Shown here: positions 34,194 to 41,584 of the stretch, one piece after another
How positions within the stretch are numbered: the stretch's first letter is position 1
Layout of the letters: the number at the start of each line of letters is the position of its first letter
Source: Actinoplanes siamensis
GTDB taxonomy: Bacteria; Actinomycetota; Actinomycetes; Mycobacteriales; Micromonosporaceae
Direction of reading: 5' to 3'
NCBI RefSeq assembly: GCF_016862395.1
Contig: NZ_BOMW01000002.1
Location: 1-64,000 of the forward strand
Length of the DNA stretch: 64,000 bases
Made by a program: the position numbers and the translations under genes
The notes under the pieces: model-generated
Seen by the model: the letters and a program-made list of their open reading frames with translations, nothing else
Told to the model about the DNA's origin: nothing
The model's database searches: none

Positions 34194-34508
34194 ATGGCCT
34201 GGCTCGTGCTCGTCGTCTCCGGCCTGCTGGAAACCGTCTGGGCGATCGCTCTCGACCGCAGCGCCGGCTTCTCCCGCCCGGTCCCCACCGCCGTCTTCGG
34301 CTTCGCCATCGTGCTCAGCATGCTCGGCCTCGGCTACTCGCTGCGCACCATCCCGGTCGGCACCGGATACGCGGTCTGGGTCGGCATCGGCGCCGTCGGC
34401 ACCGCGATCGTCGGCATGCTGGCGCTCGGCGAGAGCACCTCCCTCGCCCGGATCCTCTGCCTGCTGCTGGTGGTCGCCGGTGTGGTGGGCCTGAAGTACG
34501 CCCACTGA
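34194..34508 (+). CDS. gdx: SMR-family guanidinium exporter
   Basis: 104 residues with four membrane helices, the normal SMR size. MAWLVLVVSGLLETVWAIAL carries the essential Glu (Glu13) of helix 1 in the LLETVWA form typical of the SugE/Gdx branch, and the rest (IPVGTGYAVWVGIGAVGTAI; GMLALGESTSLARI) is canonical. Gdx proteins work as antiparallel dimers exchanging guanidinium for protons. The guanidine-III riboswitch directly upstream strongly supports guanidinium as substrate. GAGGGG lies about ten bases before the ATG. Single-gene unit. Confidence 0.93.
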   Translation: MAWLVLVVSGLLETVWAIALDRSAGFSRPVPTAVFGFAIVLSMLGLGYSLRTIPVGTGYAVWVGIGAVGTAIVGMLALGESTSLARILCLLLVVAGVVGLKYAH

Positions 34509-34580
34509 TCGCCCCGGCCACGCCCGACAACCAGCAGCACCCCGCGTCATGCCGCCGCGTCGGCCGCACCGCCGTACGTC

Positions 34581-34663
34581 ATCAAAAGATTTTGGGCTGG
34601 TCGGCGAAGCCGTCGTTGGGGGTCCGGTGCGGCTTGCCGCACTGCTTCTAAGGCATCCTAGGA
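34581..34663 (+). repeat. Two-hairpin repeat element, copy B
   Basis: About 83 bp related to 31631-31716. It shares ATCAAAAG, the TCGGCGAAGCCG mini-hairpin, the perfect hairpin GTGCGG-CTTG-CCGCAC (34627-34642) and GCATCCTAGGA. It lies about 140 bp upstream of the second GAF gene, in a gap of 294 bp that holds no other gene. Confidence 0.8.
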
Positions 34664-34671
34664 CTCTAGGA
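34656..34671. promoter_or_regulatory. Palindromic operator TCCTAG-N4-CTAGGA, copy B
   Basis: TCCTAGGACTCTAGGA is a perfect 6-4-6 palindrome at the end of repeat copy B. The same design occurs at 50021-50036 before the erythromycin-esterase-like gene, and as a half site at 31709-31714. The TAGGAC/TAGGAT core also resembles an actinobacterial -10 box, so repressor and polymerase sites may overlap. Confidence 0.6.
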
Positions 34672-34802
34672 GGAATGCAGCGACCGGCGCGACCCGGACC
34701 GAACGCACCGGCACGCAACCGTGTTGCCACTGGTCAGGACCGGGTTCGCGCGATCCGCCACGGCTACGGTCGGCTTTCCCCGGAAGTTAGAAGGTCCTCA
34801 TC

Positions 34803-35321
34803 GTGCTCACCCCCGGCCACGCCACTGCCCAGGATGCATTGACCAGGCGGGAGCGGTTGAGCGCGGTGGCGCTGCTGCTGCCGCGTGAGGGGGAGAGTCC
34901 TGCCGCGTTGCAGCAGTTCGTGGCTCACGTCGCCGCCGTGTTGCGCGCGCCCAGCGCGGGTGTCTCGCTGATCCTCAGCGACGCCGGGATCATTCCCGCC
35001 GCCCACGGGGTCGGCGGCTGGTTGGCCGAGGCGGGTGGCATGCCCGCGGAGTGGGCGCCGTGCGCGACCGTGGTCCGCGGCGACGCGCCTCTGCTGATCA
35101 CCGATACGTATGACGATCCGGCACACGTCACCAACCCGCTGGTGACGATCAGTGGAGTGCGCAGCTATGCCGGTGCGCCGCTGCGTCTGCGGGGACAGCC
35201 CGTCGGCGCTCTGTGGGTGCTGTCCGGGGAACCGGACAGGCACACCCACGACGACCTGGACGCGCTGGCGGGCCTGGCGCCCCGTGCCGTCGAGCTGCTG
35301 CGGGGCGCCTGCGGCGACTGA
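34803..35321 (+). CDS. Stand-alone GAF-domain protein, paralogue of the one at 2.8 kb
   Basis: 172 residues from a GTG at 34803 (AGAAGG eight bases upstream). A helical N-terminus (RRERLSAVALLLPREGESPA) precedes one GAF domain: LRAPSAGVSLILSDAGIIPA, AEWAPCATVVRGDAPLLITD and VRSYAGAPLRLRGQPVGALW. It shares the AEWAxC, DPAHxxNPL and RSYAGxPLR features of the protein at 2798-3334, so the two are paralogues. No output domain. The promoter region carries repeat copy B and a palindromic operator. Possible role: soluble redox or small-molecule sensor with an unlinked partner. Confidence 0.78.
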   Translation: MLTPGHATAQDALTRRERLSAVALLLPREGESPAALQQFVAHVAAVLRAPSAGVSLILSDAGIIPAAHGVGGWLAEAGGMPAEWAPCATVVRGDAPLLITDTYDDPAHVTNPLVTISGVRSYAGAPLRLRGQPVGALWVLSGEPDRHTHDDLDALAGLAPRAVELLRGACGD

Positions 35322-35817
35322 GCCACAGCGGCTCCCTCTCCCAGCACCGAGCACCTGCGGTGACCACGCACCCGAAGGGCCCGTAGACCGGCACGACCGG
35401 TGGCCGACCCGCCTCGAAGCCCTGCAGCCCGGCCTGAAGAAAGCCGGCGACGACGCGAGCCGGACCGGGCGGTCCGGAAAAGGTCCGCGGCGGCGCGGGC
35501 GGGATCGGGTTGGACCGGGCGGTCCGGTACGCGGGCCTGCGCGGGCACCCGGCGCTGGGACGCGTACGCGGTCTTCCGATCGTCGCTCGGACCCGACGCC
35601 ACCGAGACGCAGCGCCGGCGACAGGAGTTCGCCGAGCCGCTGAGCCGGGAGCAGCCGGCCGAGCTGAGCCGCCGCCGTTCGGCGGCGACGGCGTCCGAGC
35701 AGATCGAGTCCATGCGGGCCGAGCACGCCCGCCGGATGCCGCGGACGCGCTGAGACCGGCCGCCCGGAGGCGCCCCGCGCGGTGCCGCCTTGCATCGAGG
35801 TATTGACTCATGACAGG
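35322..35817. other. Gap of about 500 bp with probable gene debris
   Basis: No intact gene is seen. On the plus strand, 35580-35753 has strong third-position GC and encodes AYAVFRSSLGPDATETQRRR and then a charged helical tail ending at a TGA; the preceding 180 bp has coding-like texture in another frame (TRLEALQPGLKKAGDDASRT). This looks like the frameshifted end of a lost gene. No family recognised, no RNA signature. Confidence 0.3.
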
Positions 35818-35826
35818 ATGTCGCGC

Positions 35827-36441
35827 ATGCAGTTGCGCAGCGACATCACCGACGACTGTCTGAGCACCGGCATGCTGGCCCAGCGCGGCTGGACGGCAGC
35901 GGCCATCCGCCGGTTCCTCGGCGAGCCGGATCGCACCTCACCCAACCCGGTGTTCCGGTCGGCGCCGCCGATGCGGATGTTCCGCCTGGCCCGCGTGGTC
36001 GAGGCCGAGGGCACCGAGTCGTGGCAGCGCTGGCGGGAGCGGTTCGTGCAGCGCTCGCACCGCGCGCGGACGGCCGCCGAGACCAGACGCGCCGAGCTGC
36101 TGGCCGAGATCGCCGCGCTGGACATCCGGGTTCCGGCGCTGCCGGCCGCGACACTGGCCCGGCTGACCGTGGCGCACCGCAACAAGCTCGCCCAGGGCCG
36201 GCCGCCGGTGACCGTGGAGGAGGTGGACGCCGCGACGCTGCGTCGCTGGATGGTGACCTACCTGCGGCACGTCACGACGATCGAGGACGCGGCGCTCGAC
36301 GGCTTCTACGCCCGGGCCGGGCGCGCGGAGGCGACGATCGCGATCCGTAACACGGTGTTCGCGGTGATCGCCCAGACCTATCCGGAGCTGGCCAACGAAG
36401 CGCGCCGGCAGGTGAGCCGGCGGACGAACGGGCGCGGCTGA
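35827..36441 (+). CDS. Hypothetical protein, 204 residues, possibly DNA-binding
   Basis: The ATG at 35827 follows a weak GGA; an ATG nine bases earlier is also possible. The N-terminus (TDDCLSTGMLAQRGWTAAAI followed by RRFLGEPDRTSPNPVF) looks like a MerR-like or excisionase-like helix-turn-helix, in which a Gln/Arg-Gly-Trp-Thr segment and an Arg-Arg-Phe-Leu helix precede an acidic-Pro turn. A long charged coiled coil follows (ESWQRWRERFVQRSHRARTA), then a compact helical end. No membrane segments. It stands alone and ends 55 bp before a strong terminator. Function not assigned; the DNA-binding idea is an inference from pattern only. Confidence 0.65.
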   Translation: MQLRSDITDDCLSTGMLAQRGWTAAAIRRFLGEPDRTSPNPVFRSAPPMRMFRLARVVEAEGTESWQRWRERFVQRSHRARTAAETRRAELLAEIAALDIRVPALPAATLARLTVAHRNKLAQGRPPVTVEEVDAATLRRWMVTYLRHVTTIEDAALDGFYARAGRAEATIAIRNTVFAVIAQTYPELANEARRQVSRRTNGRG

Positions 36442-36495
36442 GGCCGTACCCCCGCAGTCGCCGGCTGGACCAGCAGCCAGCCGGCACCCGGAAAG

Positions 36496-36524
36496 GGGCC
36501 CGGCGCCGCACCGGCGCCGGGCCC
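36496..36524. terminator. Bidirectional terminator hairpin
   Basis: GGGCCCGGCGCC (36496-36507) and its exact complement GGCGCCGGGCCC (36513-36524) form a 12-bp stem with a 5-nt GCACC loop, between the convergent ends at 36441 and 36541. Very stable; no U-tract. Confidence 0.75.
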
Positions 36525-36540
36525 GCCCGTCTCCGGCGGA

Positions 36541-36960
36541 TCAGGCGAGGTTGAGCGCGACCTCGACGTTGCCGCGGGTGGCGTTCGAGTAGGGGCAGAT
36601 CTGGTGGGCGGCCTCGAGGATGGCCTTGGCCTGCTCCTCCGGCAGCCCGGGCAGCTCGGCCTCGATGGTCACGTTGAGCCCGAATCCGCCGGAGGGCAGC
36701 TGGCCGATGCCGACGTCGACGGTGATCGCGGTATCGGTCAGCGTTACCTTCCGCAGGCTGGCCACCCGCTTGAGCGCGCTGTGGAAACAGGCCGCGTAGC
36801 CGGCCGCGAACAGCTGTTCCGGGTTGGTCAGCGCGCCGCCGGGGCCGCCCATCTCCTTCGGGATCGCGAGGTCGAAGTCGAGGACGCCGTCGCTGGAGCG
36901 GACGTGGCCGTTGCGGCCGTCGCCGGTCGCGGTGGCCGAGGCGGTGTAGATCGCGGTCAT
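36541..36960 (-). CDS. ohr: Organic hydroperoxide resistance protein (Ohr)
   Basis: 139 residues from the ATG at 36960. Ohr/OsmC fold with both redox cysteines: YAACFHSALKRVASLRKV and AHQICPYSNATRGNVEVALN; the HVRSSDGVLDFDLAIPKEMG stretch is typical of the Ohr branch rather than OsmC. It reduces organic and fatty-acid hydroperoxides in the cytosol using a Cys-Cys cycle recycled by lipoyl proteins. The gene follows ohrR after 15 bp in an operon, so induction by organic peroxides through OhrR is expected. Confidence 0.93.
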   Translation of the reverse strand: MTAIYTASATATGDGRNGHVRSSDGVLDFDLAIPKEMGGPGGALTNPEQLFAAGYAACFHSALKRVASLRKVTLTDTAITVDVGIGQLPSGGFGLNVTIEAELPGLPEEQAKAILEAAHQICPYSNATRGNVEVALNLA

Positions 36961-36975
36961 CGGGGGTGTCACCTT

Positions 36976-37407
36976 TCAGGCGGTTCTTCCCGGGCGGTTG
37001 GCCCGGATGAGCAGGTGCTGAAGCTGGGTGAGCTCGTCGACGGTGAGGTCGACCGCGCAGAGCAGCGCCGGGGTGAGGTCGCCGATCGCGTCCCGCAGCT
37101 GCTGACCCGGATCGGTCAGGCTGACCAGGACGGTGCGCTCGTCGTCGGCGCCCCGGGCGCGGGTCAGCAGGCCCTGCGCCTCGAGCCGCTTGAGCAGCGG
37201 GGACAGGGTGCCGCTGTCCAGCCGCAGGGCACGGCCGAGATCACGGACAGTGGTCGGACCGTCGTGCCAGAGCACGCGGAGAACCAGATATTGCGGGTAC
37301 GTCACCCCGTGCGGATCGAGCAGCGGACGGTAGAGAGCCGTCATCGCCCGGCTGGCCGCATAGAGCTGAAAGCAGATCATCTCGTCCAGTGCCGTGCTCT
37401 CCCGCAT
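36976..37407 (-). CDS. ohrR: OhrR, MarR-family organic peroxide sensor
   Basis: 143 residues from the ATG at 37407 (a longer in-frame ATG lies seven codons upstream). The reactive Cys near the N-terminus is present in LDEMICFQLYAASRAMTALY, followed by the winged helix (YPQYLVLRVLWHDGPTTVRD; LRLDSGTLSPLLKRLEAQGL; DERTVLVSLTDPGQQL). OhrR represses ohr until its Cys is oxidised by an organic peroxide. A 12-bp palindrome 25 bp upstream of the start is the likely operator, so the ohrR-ohr operon would be autoregulated. Confidence 0.92.
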   Translation of the reverse strand: MRESTALDEMICFQLYAASRAMTALYRPLLDPHGVTYPQYLVLRVLWHDGPTTVRDLGRALRLDSGTLSPLLKRLEAQGLLTRARGADDERTVLVSLTDPGQQLRDAIGDLTPALLCAVDLTVDELTQLQHLLIRANRPGRTA

Positions 37408-37432
37408 GCCCCGAACGGTAGTGCCCAATTAA

Positions 37433-37444
37433 GTTGTGCACAAC
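37433..37444. promoter_or_regulatory. Palindrome GTTGTGCACAAC, probable OhrR operator
   Basis: Perfect 12-bp palindrome in the ohrR/GNAT intergenic region, within an A/T-richer context (CAATTAAGTTGTGCACAACC). MarR/OhrR proteins bind sites of this type. It may also affect the divergent GNAT gene at 37487. Confidence 0.55.
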
Positions 37445-37486
37445 CCATTGGTGGCGCGGGCCACTACGACGTGTGATCATCGCGGA

Positions 37487-37990
37487 ATGCCGGGCATCCG
37501 ATTCGTGACGCTTTCCCCCGCCGCCCTGTCTGCCCTCGTCGATGGCGATCTGTCCGCCGCGAGCCGGGCTGCCGGGACCCCGCTGAGCCAGTACCTGGTC
37601 GACGAGAACTGGCTGTGGCGCATCCGCCTGGACGACATCGGCCGCGACCCGGCGGCCGCGGAGTGGATCGCCCGGGCCGCGGTCGACGACGCCGAGGGGT
37701 TCGTGGTCGGGCACGGCGGCTTCCACGGGCCGCCGGACGAGGACGGGGTGGTCGAGGTGGCGTACTCGGTGGCGCCCGAGCACCGCCGGAAGGGCTACGC
37801 CAAGGCGATGCTGCGGGCGCTGCTGGAACGCGCCGACGCGGATCCGCGGGTGACCGCGGTGCGGGCCAGCATCAGGCCGGACAACGTGGGGTCGCGGGCG
37901 ACGATCAAGGGCTTCGGCTTCCGCAAGATCGGCGAGCAGTGGGACCCGGAGGACGGTCTCGAGGACGTGCTGCTGCGCACCAGGAAGTAA
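37487..37990 (+). CDS. GNAT N-acetyltransferase
   Basis: 167 residues from the ATG at 37487. Characteristic parts: FVVGHGGFHGPPDEDGVVEV, AYSVAPEHRRKGYAKAMLRA (acetyl-CoA loop RRKGYA) and VRASIRPDNVGSRATIKGFG FRK at the end. The RPDN(x)GS(x)xxIxxFGF pattern is typical of the RimJ/RimL-like group, which acetylates ribosomal protein N-termini or small amines. It is divergent from ohrR with about 80 bp between starts. Substrate unknown. Confidence 0.82.
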   Translation: MPGIRFVTLSPAALSALVDGDLSAASRAAGTPLSQYLVDENWLWRIRLDDIGRDPAAAEWIARAAVDDAEGFVVGHGGFHGPPDEDGVVEVAYSVAPEHRRKGYAKAMLRALLERADADPRVTAVRASIRPDNVGSRATIKGFGFRKIGEQWDPEDGLEDVLLRTRK

Positions 37991-38148
37991 TCCCGGCGGT
38001 ACTACCGGCTGGCCGTCAGGGGACCTCACCAGCCCGAGGACACCCGCCACACCCCCGGCCAGCGGCCGCCCGCCCCCGGATGGCTCCCCGGCGTCCCGCA
38101 CCGGCCCGAGAGACCTCCTGGAGCCGGCCGGGGCCCGGGGCGCGCGGC

Positions 38149-38922
38149 TCAGCGGTCCAGGTGGACGACCAGGGGGCGGTGGTCGGAGACGGACGGGTGC
38201 GGGGTCCGGACCTGGACCACCCGGCCCAGGTCGGTCCGGCCCCGCGGATCGGCCAGCACGTGATCGAGCTGGGTCCGCGGCGACCCGCTCGGGAACGTCG
38301 CCGCCCGAGCCAGCGGACGCCAGCCGGTGAACGCGCGCACCGGCCCGGCCGGCATGTTCAGATCGCCGAGCAGCACCCGCGGCCCCGGCAGCGCACGCAT
38401 CGCCCGGATCGCGTGGCGCAGCTGGCGCACGTTCCACCCGGGGACGAACGACAGATGCGTGGTCCCGACGCTCATCACCCCGGACGGGGTGTCCAGGACC
38501 GCGGCGAGCAGCACCCGCGGCTCGTCCCTGAGCAGCAGCAGGCCCTCGTCCTGGGTGAGCACCGGGGAGCGGATCGGCGCCCCGGGAAGCTGGGTGATCT
38601 GCCAGCGCAGCACCGGGAACCGGCTGACCAGGGCGATCCCGTACTGCGGGTGGGCGATGTCGGCGTCGGCATGCCAGGGTCGCCAGGTCTGTCCGGGGGT
38701 GCCGACCACCGCTGCGGCGAACCGGTGCGCGGGCGCCCGCAGGGCCTGGGCGCACAGCACGGTCAGGTCGAGGCCGCCCGAGCGGGGCTGGGCCCGGTCC
38801 ACCTCCTGCAGGCCCAGGACGTCGGCGTCGAGGTCGGCGACGGTGGAGCGGACCCGGTCGGCGTGTACCGTGCCGTCGGACAGTGATCTGCCGTGCAACA
38901 GGTTGAAGGTGGCCAGGCGCAC
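38149..38922 (-). CDS. Endonuclease/exonuclease/phosphatase-family protein
   Basis: 257 residues. The metal-dependent EEP fold is clear: MRLATFNLLHGRSL, DADVLGLQEVDRAQ with the metal-binding Glu, VMSVGTTHLSFVPG, VLLGDLNMPAGPV with the Asp-x-Asn pair, QLDHVLA and the terminal SDHRPLVVHL. No signal peptide, so it is cytosolic. Members cleave nucleic acid phosphodiesters, inositol phosphates or sphingomyelin-like lipids; the small, secretion-free actinobacterial type has no assigned substrate. Start codon chosen because the FN motif follows within six residues, as usual. Confidence 0.87.
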   Translation of the reverse strand: MRLATFNLLHGRSLSDGTVHADRVRSTVADLDADVLGLQEVDRAQPRSGGLDLTVLCAQALRAPAHRFAAAVVGTPGQTWRPWHADADIAHPQYGIALVSRFPVLRWQITQLPGAPIRSPVLTQDEGLLLLRDEPRVLLAAVLDTPSGVMSVGTTHLSFVPGWNVRQLRHAIRAMRALPGPRVLLGDLNMPAGPVRAFTGWRPLARAATFPSGSPRTQLDHVLADPRGRTDLGRVVQVRTPHPSVSDHRPLVVHLDR

Positions 38923-38951
38923 AGGCCGACCCTAGTCAACGGAGAAGGTGA

Positions 38952-39044
38952 ATGTTCACGAAGGCCCTCTGCTGCACGATGATCATTTTCATGGCGGGCG
39001 CGGTGCTCGGCATCTGGCTGCAGCGGGTGCGCGGCCGCAAGTGA
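38952..39044 (+). CDS. 30-residue membrane mini-protein coupled to the TSUP permease
   Basis: A short ORF starting MFTKALCCTM, with GAGAAGG five bases before the ATG. Residues about 5-23 are hydrophobic (ALCCTMIIFMAGAVLGIWL) and the tail is basic (QRVRGRK), giving one predicted membrane helix with a cytoplasmic Arg/Lys end. Its TGA overlaps the GTG of the permease gene (GTGA), so translation is coupled. It could be a regulatory or accessory peptide of the permease, or a leader that mainly drives coupling. Too short for most gene finders. No family known to me. Confidence 0.55.
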   Translation: MFTKALCCTMIIFMAGAVLGIWLQRVRGRK

Positions 39045-39802
39045 TCATTACGCTCCTGGTGGCGGCCGCCGCGGCCGGATGGGTCGACGCGGTCGTCGGT
39101 GGCGGCGGCCTGCTGCTGCTGCCCGCACTTCTCGTCGCCGCCCCGCAACTGCCCCTGCCCACCGCGCTGGGCACCAACAAACTGGCCGCGATCTGCGGCA
39201 CCAGCACGGCCGCGTTCACCTACGCCCGGCGCACGAAGATCGACTGGGGGGTGGCCGGGCCGTCCGCCGCCCTGGCGCTGCTCTGCGCCGGCTGCGGGGC
39301 GCTGCTGGCCGGCTCGATCCCGGCCGCCGCCTACCGCCCGGTCGTGCTGGTCGTGCTGATCGGCGTGGCCCTGTTCGTGACCATGCGACCGGCCATGGGC
39401 CTGGCCGAGCACCTGGAGAAACGCACGGCGCCGCGCCGCGGACTGGCGGTGGCGGTCGCCGGCGGCGTGGTGGCGCTCTACGACGGACTGATCGGTCCGG
39501 GCACCGGCACGTTCCTGGTGCTGGCGTTCACCACGATCGTCGGCGCCGACTTCGTGCACGGCTCGGCCATGGCGAAGCTGGTCAACACCGGCACCAACCT
39601 GGGCGCGCTGATCGTCTTCGCGGCCACCGGGCACGTGCACTGGTGGCTGGGCGCGGGCATGGCGGTCTGCAACATCGCCGGCGCGGTCGTCGGCGCCCGG
39701 ATGGCCCTGCGCAGGGGCTCCGGCTTCGTGCGGATCGTGCTGCTGCTCGTGGTGCTCGCCCTGATCGTCAAGCTCGGCGTCGATCAGATAAGAATGCAGT
39801 GA
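39041..39802 (+). CDS. TSUP-family membrane permease (TauE/SafE)
   Basis: 253 residues from a GTG at 39041 that overlaps the mini-protein stop. Eight or so hydrophobic segments and the repeated TSUP signatures: AGWVDAVVGGGGLLLLPALL with LPTALGTNKLAAICGTSTAA in the first half, and GGVVALYDGLIGPGTGTFLV with KLVNTGTNLGALIVF in the second. TSUP proteins transport small sulfur-containing or organic anions (sulfite, sulfoacetate, thiosulfate, toluenesulfonate) and related compounds. The substrate here is unknown. The stop overlaps the next start (ATGA-type), so it forms an operon with the UPF0303 protein. Confidence 0.88.
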   Translation: MIITLLVAAAAAGWVDAVVGGGGLLLLPALLVAAPQLPLPTALGTNKLAAICGTSTAAFTYARRTKIDWGVAGPSAALALLCAGCGALLAGSIPAAAYRPVVLVVLIGVALFVTMRPAMGLAEHLEKRTAPRRGLAVAVAGGVVALYDGLIGPGTGTFLVLAFTTIVGADFVHGSAMAKLVNTGTNLGALIVFAATGHVHWWLGAGMAVCNIAGAVVGARMALRRGSGFVRIVLLLVVLALIVKLGVDQIRMQ

Positions 39803-40275
39803 TGAGCGACGAGTCGCAGAGTCTGATCACCGAGATCGAAGAGCAGGAACGCCGCCTGGTCTTCCCGAAGTTCGACGAGGCCGACGCGTGGGCGCTGGGG
39901 TGCCTGCTGGTCAACCTGGCCACCCAGCGCGGGCTGCCGGTGGCTGTCGACATCCGCCGCGGCCAGCAGCAACTCTTTCACGCCGGCCTGCCCGGCTCCA
40001 CCGCCGACAACGACACCTGGATCGAGCGCAAGGTCCGGGTCGTCTACCGCTTCGCCGCCAGCTCCTATCTGATCGGCCGCCAGCTGGCCGCCAAGGGCCG
40101 CGAGCTGGACGCGGCGATGGGCGTCGACCCGGCCCGGTTCGCCGCGCACGGCGGTGCCTTCCCGGTCCGGGTGCCCGGCGTCGGGGTGGTCGGCGTGGTG
40201 ACCGTCTCCGGGCTGCCGCAGGCCGAGGACCACGCGCTGGTGGTCGAGGCGATCGAGACGTTCCTGGAGGACTGA
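39802..40275 (+). CDS. UPF0303 / HbpS-like protein
   Basis: 157 residues. Matches the heme-degrading-domain-like (DUF336, HbpS/GlcG fold) UPF0303 family: FDEADAWALGCLLVNLATQR, LPVAVDIRRGQQQLFHAGLP, DNDTWIERKVRVVYRFAASS and the end VVTVSGLPQAEDHALVVEAI. Fold members bind heme, cobalamin or act as subunits, but the UPF0303 branch has no proven reaction. It is coupled to the TSUP permease by overlapping stop and start, so it may process or sense the transported compound. Cytosolic, no signal peptide. Confidence 0.82.
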   Translation: MSDESQSLITEIEEQERRLVFPKFDEADAWALGCLLVNLATQRGLPVAVDIRRGQQQLFHAGLPGSTADNDTWIERKVRVVYRFAASSYLIGRQLAAKGRELDAAMGVDPARFAAHGGAFPVRVPGVGVVGVVTVSGLPQAEDHALVVEAIETFLED

Positions 40276-40333
40276 CTCTGCCGTCAGCAGATCCGTTTGG
40301 GGCCGGGCCACCGGCTCCGGCAGGCTCGGCCGC

Positions 40334-41293
40334 ATGCGGATTCTGATCCTCGGGGGCAGCGGGTTCGTCGGCCGCGTCCTGGCCTCCACGGCGGTCGCGG
40401 CCGGCCATCGGGTGACGGTGTTCAATCGTGGCCGGCGCGACCCGGTGCCGGGCGCTGAGACGCTGCTCGGCGACCGCCTGGCCCCCGGCGGGCTGGCGGC
40501 CCTGCGAACCGGCACCTGGGACCAGGTGATCGACACCTGGTCGGCGGAGGCGTCGGCGGTCGGCACGGCGGCCGCGCTGCTCGCCGGCCGGGCCGGCCAT
40601 CTGGTGTATGTGTCGAGTCGGTCCGTCTATCGTTTCCCGGCCACCGGCGTGCTCGACGAGACGGCGCCGCTTGTCGATCCCGGCGACCCGGGGTATGCCG
40701 GGGACAAGCTGCGCGGCGAGCGGGCGGCCGAGGCGTTCGGCGGCGCGGTGCTGCTGGCCCGCGCCGGGCTGATCCTCGGCCCGCACGAGGACGTCGGCCG
40801 CCTGCCCTGGTGGCTCGACCGCCTGCGCCGGGGCGGCCCCACGCTGGCGCCCGGCCCGCGCGACCTCCCCCTGCAGTACATCGACGTGCGTGACCTGGCC
40901 GAGTTCGTGCTGGGCGCCGTCGGGGTCACCGGAGCCGTCAACGTGGTCGGCCCGTCCGGCCACACGACGATGGGTGAGCTGCTGCAGACCGCCGCCGCGA
41001 TCACCGGCGGCCGGGCCGAGCTGCGCTGGACCGATCCGGAGCCGATCCTGGCCGCCGGCGTGCAACCGTGGACGGACCTGCCGATCTGGCTGCCGCCGGG
41101 CGAGCTGCACGACTTCCTGCACCGCGGTGACGTCGGCACGGCGCTGGCCGCGGGCCTGCGGTGCCGGCCGGTGGCCGAGACGGTCGCGGATACCTGGGCG
41201 TGGCTGTCGGCGCTGCCCGGCCCGGCCCGGCGGCGCGCCGACCGCCCGGCGGTCGGCCTAAGCCCGCAGATCGAGGCGGAACTCCTGGCCTGA
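40334..41293 (+). CDS. NAD-dependent epimerase/reductase-like protein (extended SDR)
   Basis: 319 residues. The N-terminal Rossmann motif MRILILGGSGFVGRVLASTA (GGSGFVG) and the later YVSSRSVYRF, with a Tyr near the catalytic place followed by GYAGDKLRGERAAEAFGGAV, fit the atypical extended SDR group that includes reductases of isoflavone or nucleotide-sugar type. The canonical YxxxK is replaced by a YAGDK arrangement, which keeps Tyr and Lys in the right order. Substrate unknown. The end overlaps the convergent gene at 41258 by 36 bp. Confidence 0.8.
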   Translation: MRILILGGSGFVGRVLASTAVAAGHRVTVFNRGRRDPVPGAETLLGDRLAPGGLAALRTGTWDQVIDTWSAEASAVGTAAALLAGRAGHLVYVSSRSVYRFPATGVLDETAPLVDPGDPGYAGDKLRGERAAEAFGGAVLLARAGLILGPHEDVGRLPWWLDRLRRGGPTLAPGPRDLPLQYIDVRDLAEFVLGAVGVTGAVNVVGPSGHTTMGELLQTAAAITGGRAELRWTDPEPILAAGVQPWTDLPIWLPPGELHDFLHRGDVGTALAAGLRCRPVAETVADTWAWLSALPGPARRRADRPAVGLSPQIEAELLA

Positions 41294-41584
41294 GCGGTGC
41301 AGCCGGTCGAGCGCGGCGCGCACACCGGCCAGCCACCGGTCATCGAGCCCGGGCAGCGGCGGCTCGGCCTCGCCACGCATCCGCCGGGCCGCCATCCGTT
41401 TCAACAGCGCCTGCCGGTACGCCGCCAGCACCGCCGCCACCAGGGCGTCCGACCCGCTGAGCGGCCCGTCCACGCGTACCGCCGTGACGCCGCCGGCGCC
41501 GAGCCGGACCAGGACCACGCCGTCGTCGTCGGTCCCGGTCTGCTCGGCGCCGGGCCGCAGGTCCGGCCCCAGCTCTGCCCGCAT
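41258..41584 (-). CDS. Hypothetical protein, 108 residues (acyl-CoA carboxylase epsilon-like?)
   Basis: ATG at 41584 with GGGGAGAG just upstream. The sequence contains a short strand (VVLVRLGAGGVTAVRVDGPL), a helix (SDALVAAVLAAYRQALLKRM) and a helical C-terminus ending near RSGQEFRLDLRA. No signal peptide or membrane segment. It may be a small DNA- or protein-binding subunit; a faint resemblance to acyl-CoA carboxylase epsilon subunits in size and layout was considered, but I do not trust it. The last 36 bp overlap the 3' end of the convergent epimerase gene. Confidence 0.6.
   Translation of the reverse strand: MRAELGPDLRPGAEQTGTDDDGVVLVRLGAGGVTAVRVDGPLSGSDALVAAVLAAYRQALLKRMAARRMRGEAEPPLPGLDDRWLAGVRAALDRLHRSGQEFRLDLRA

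Noticed and set aside
41258..41584. Acyl-CoA carboxylase epsilon subunit
   Set aside because: Only size and general helix layout agree; no sequence signature and no carboxylase gene nearby.
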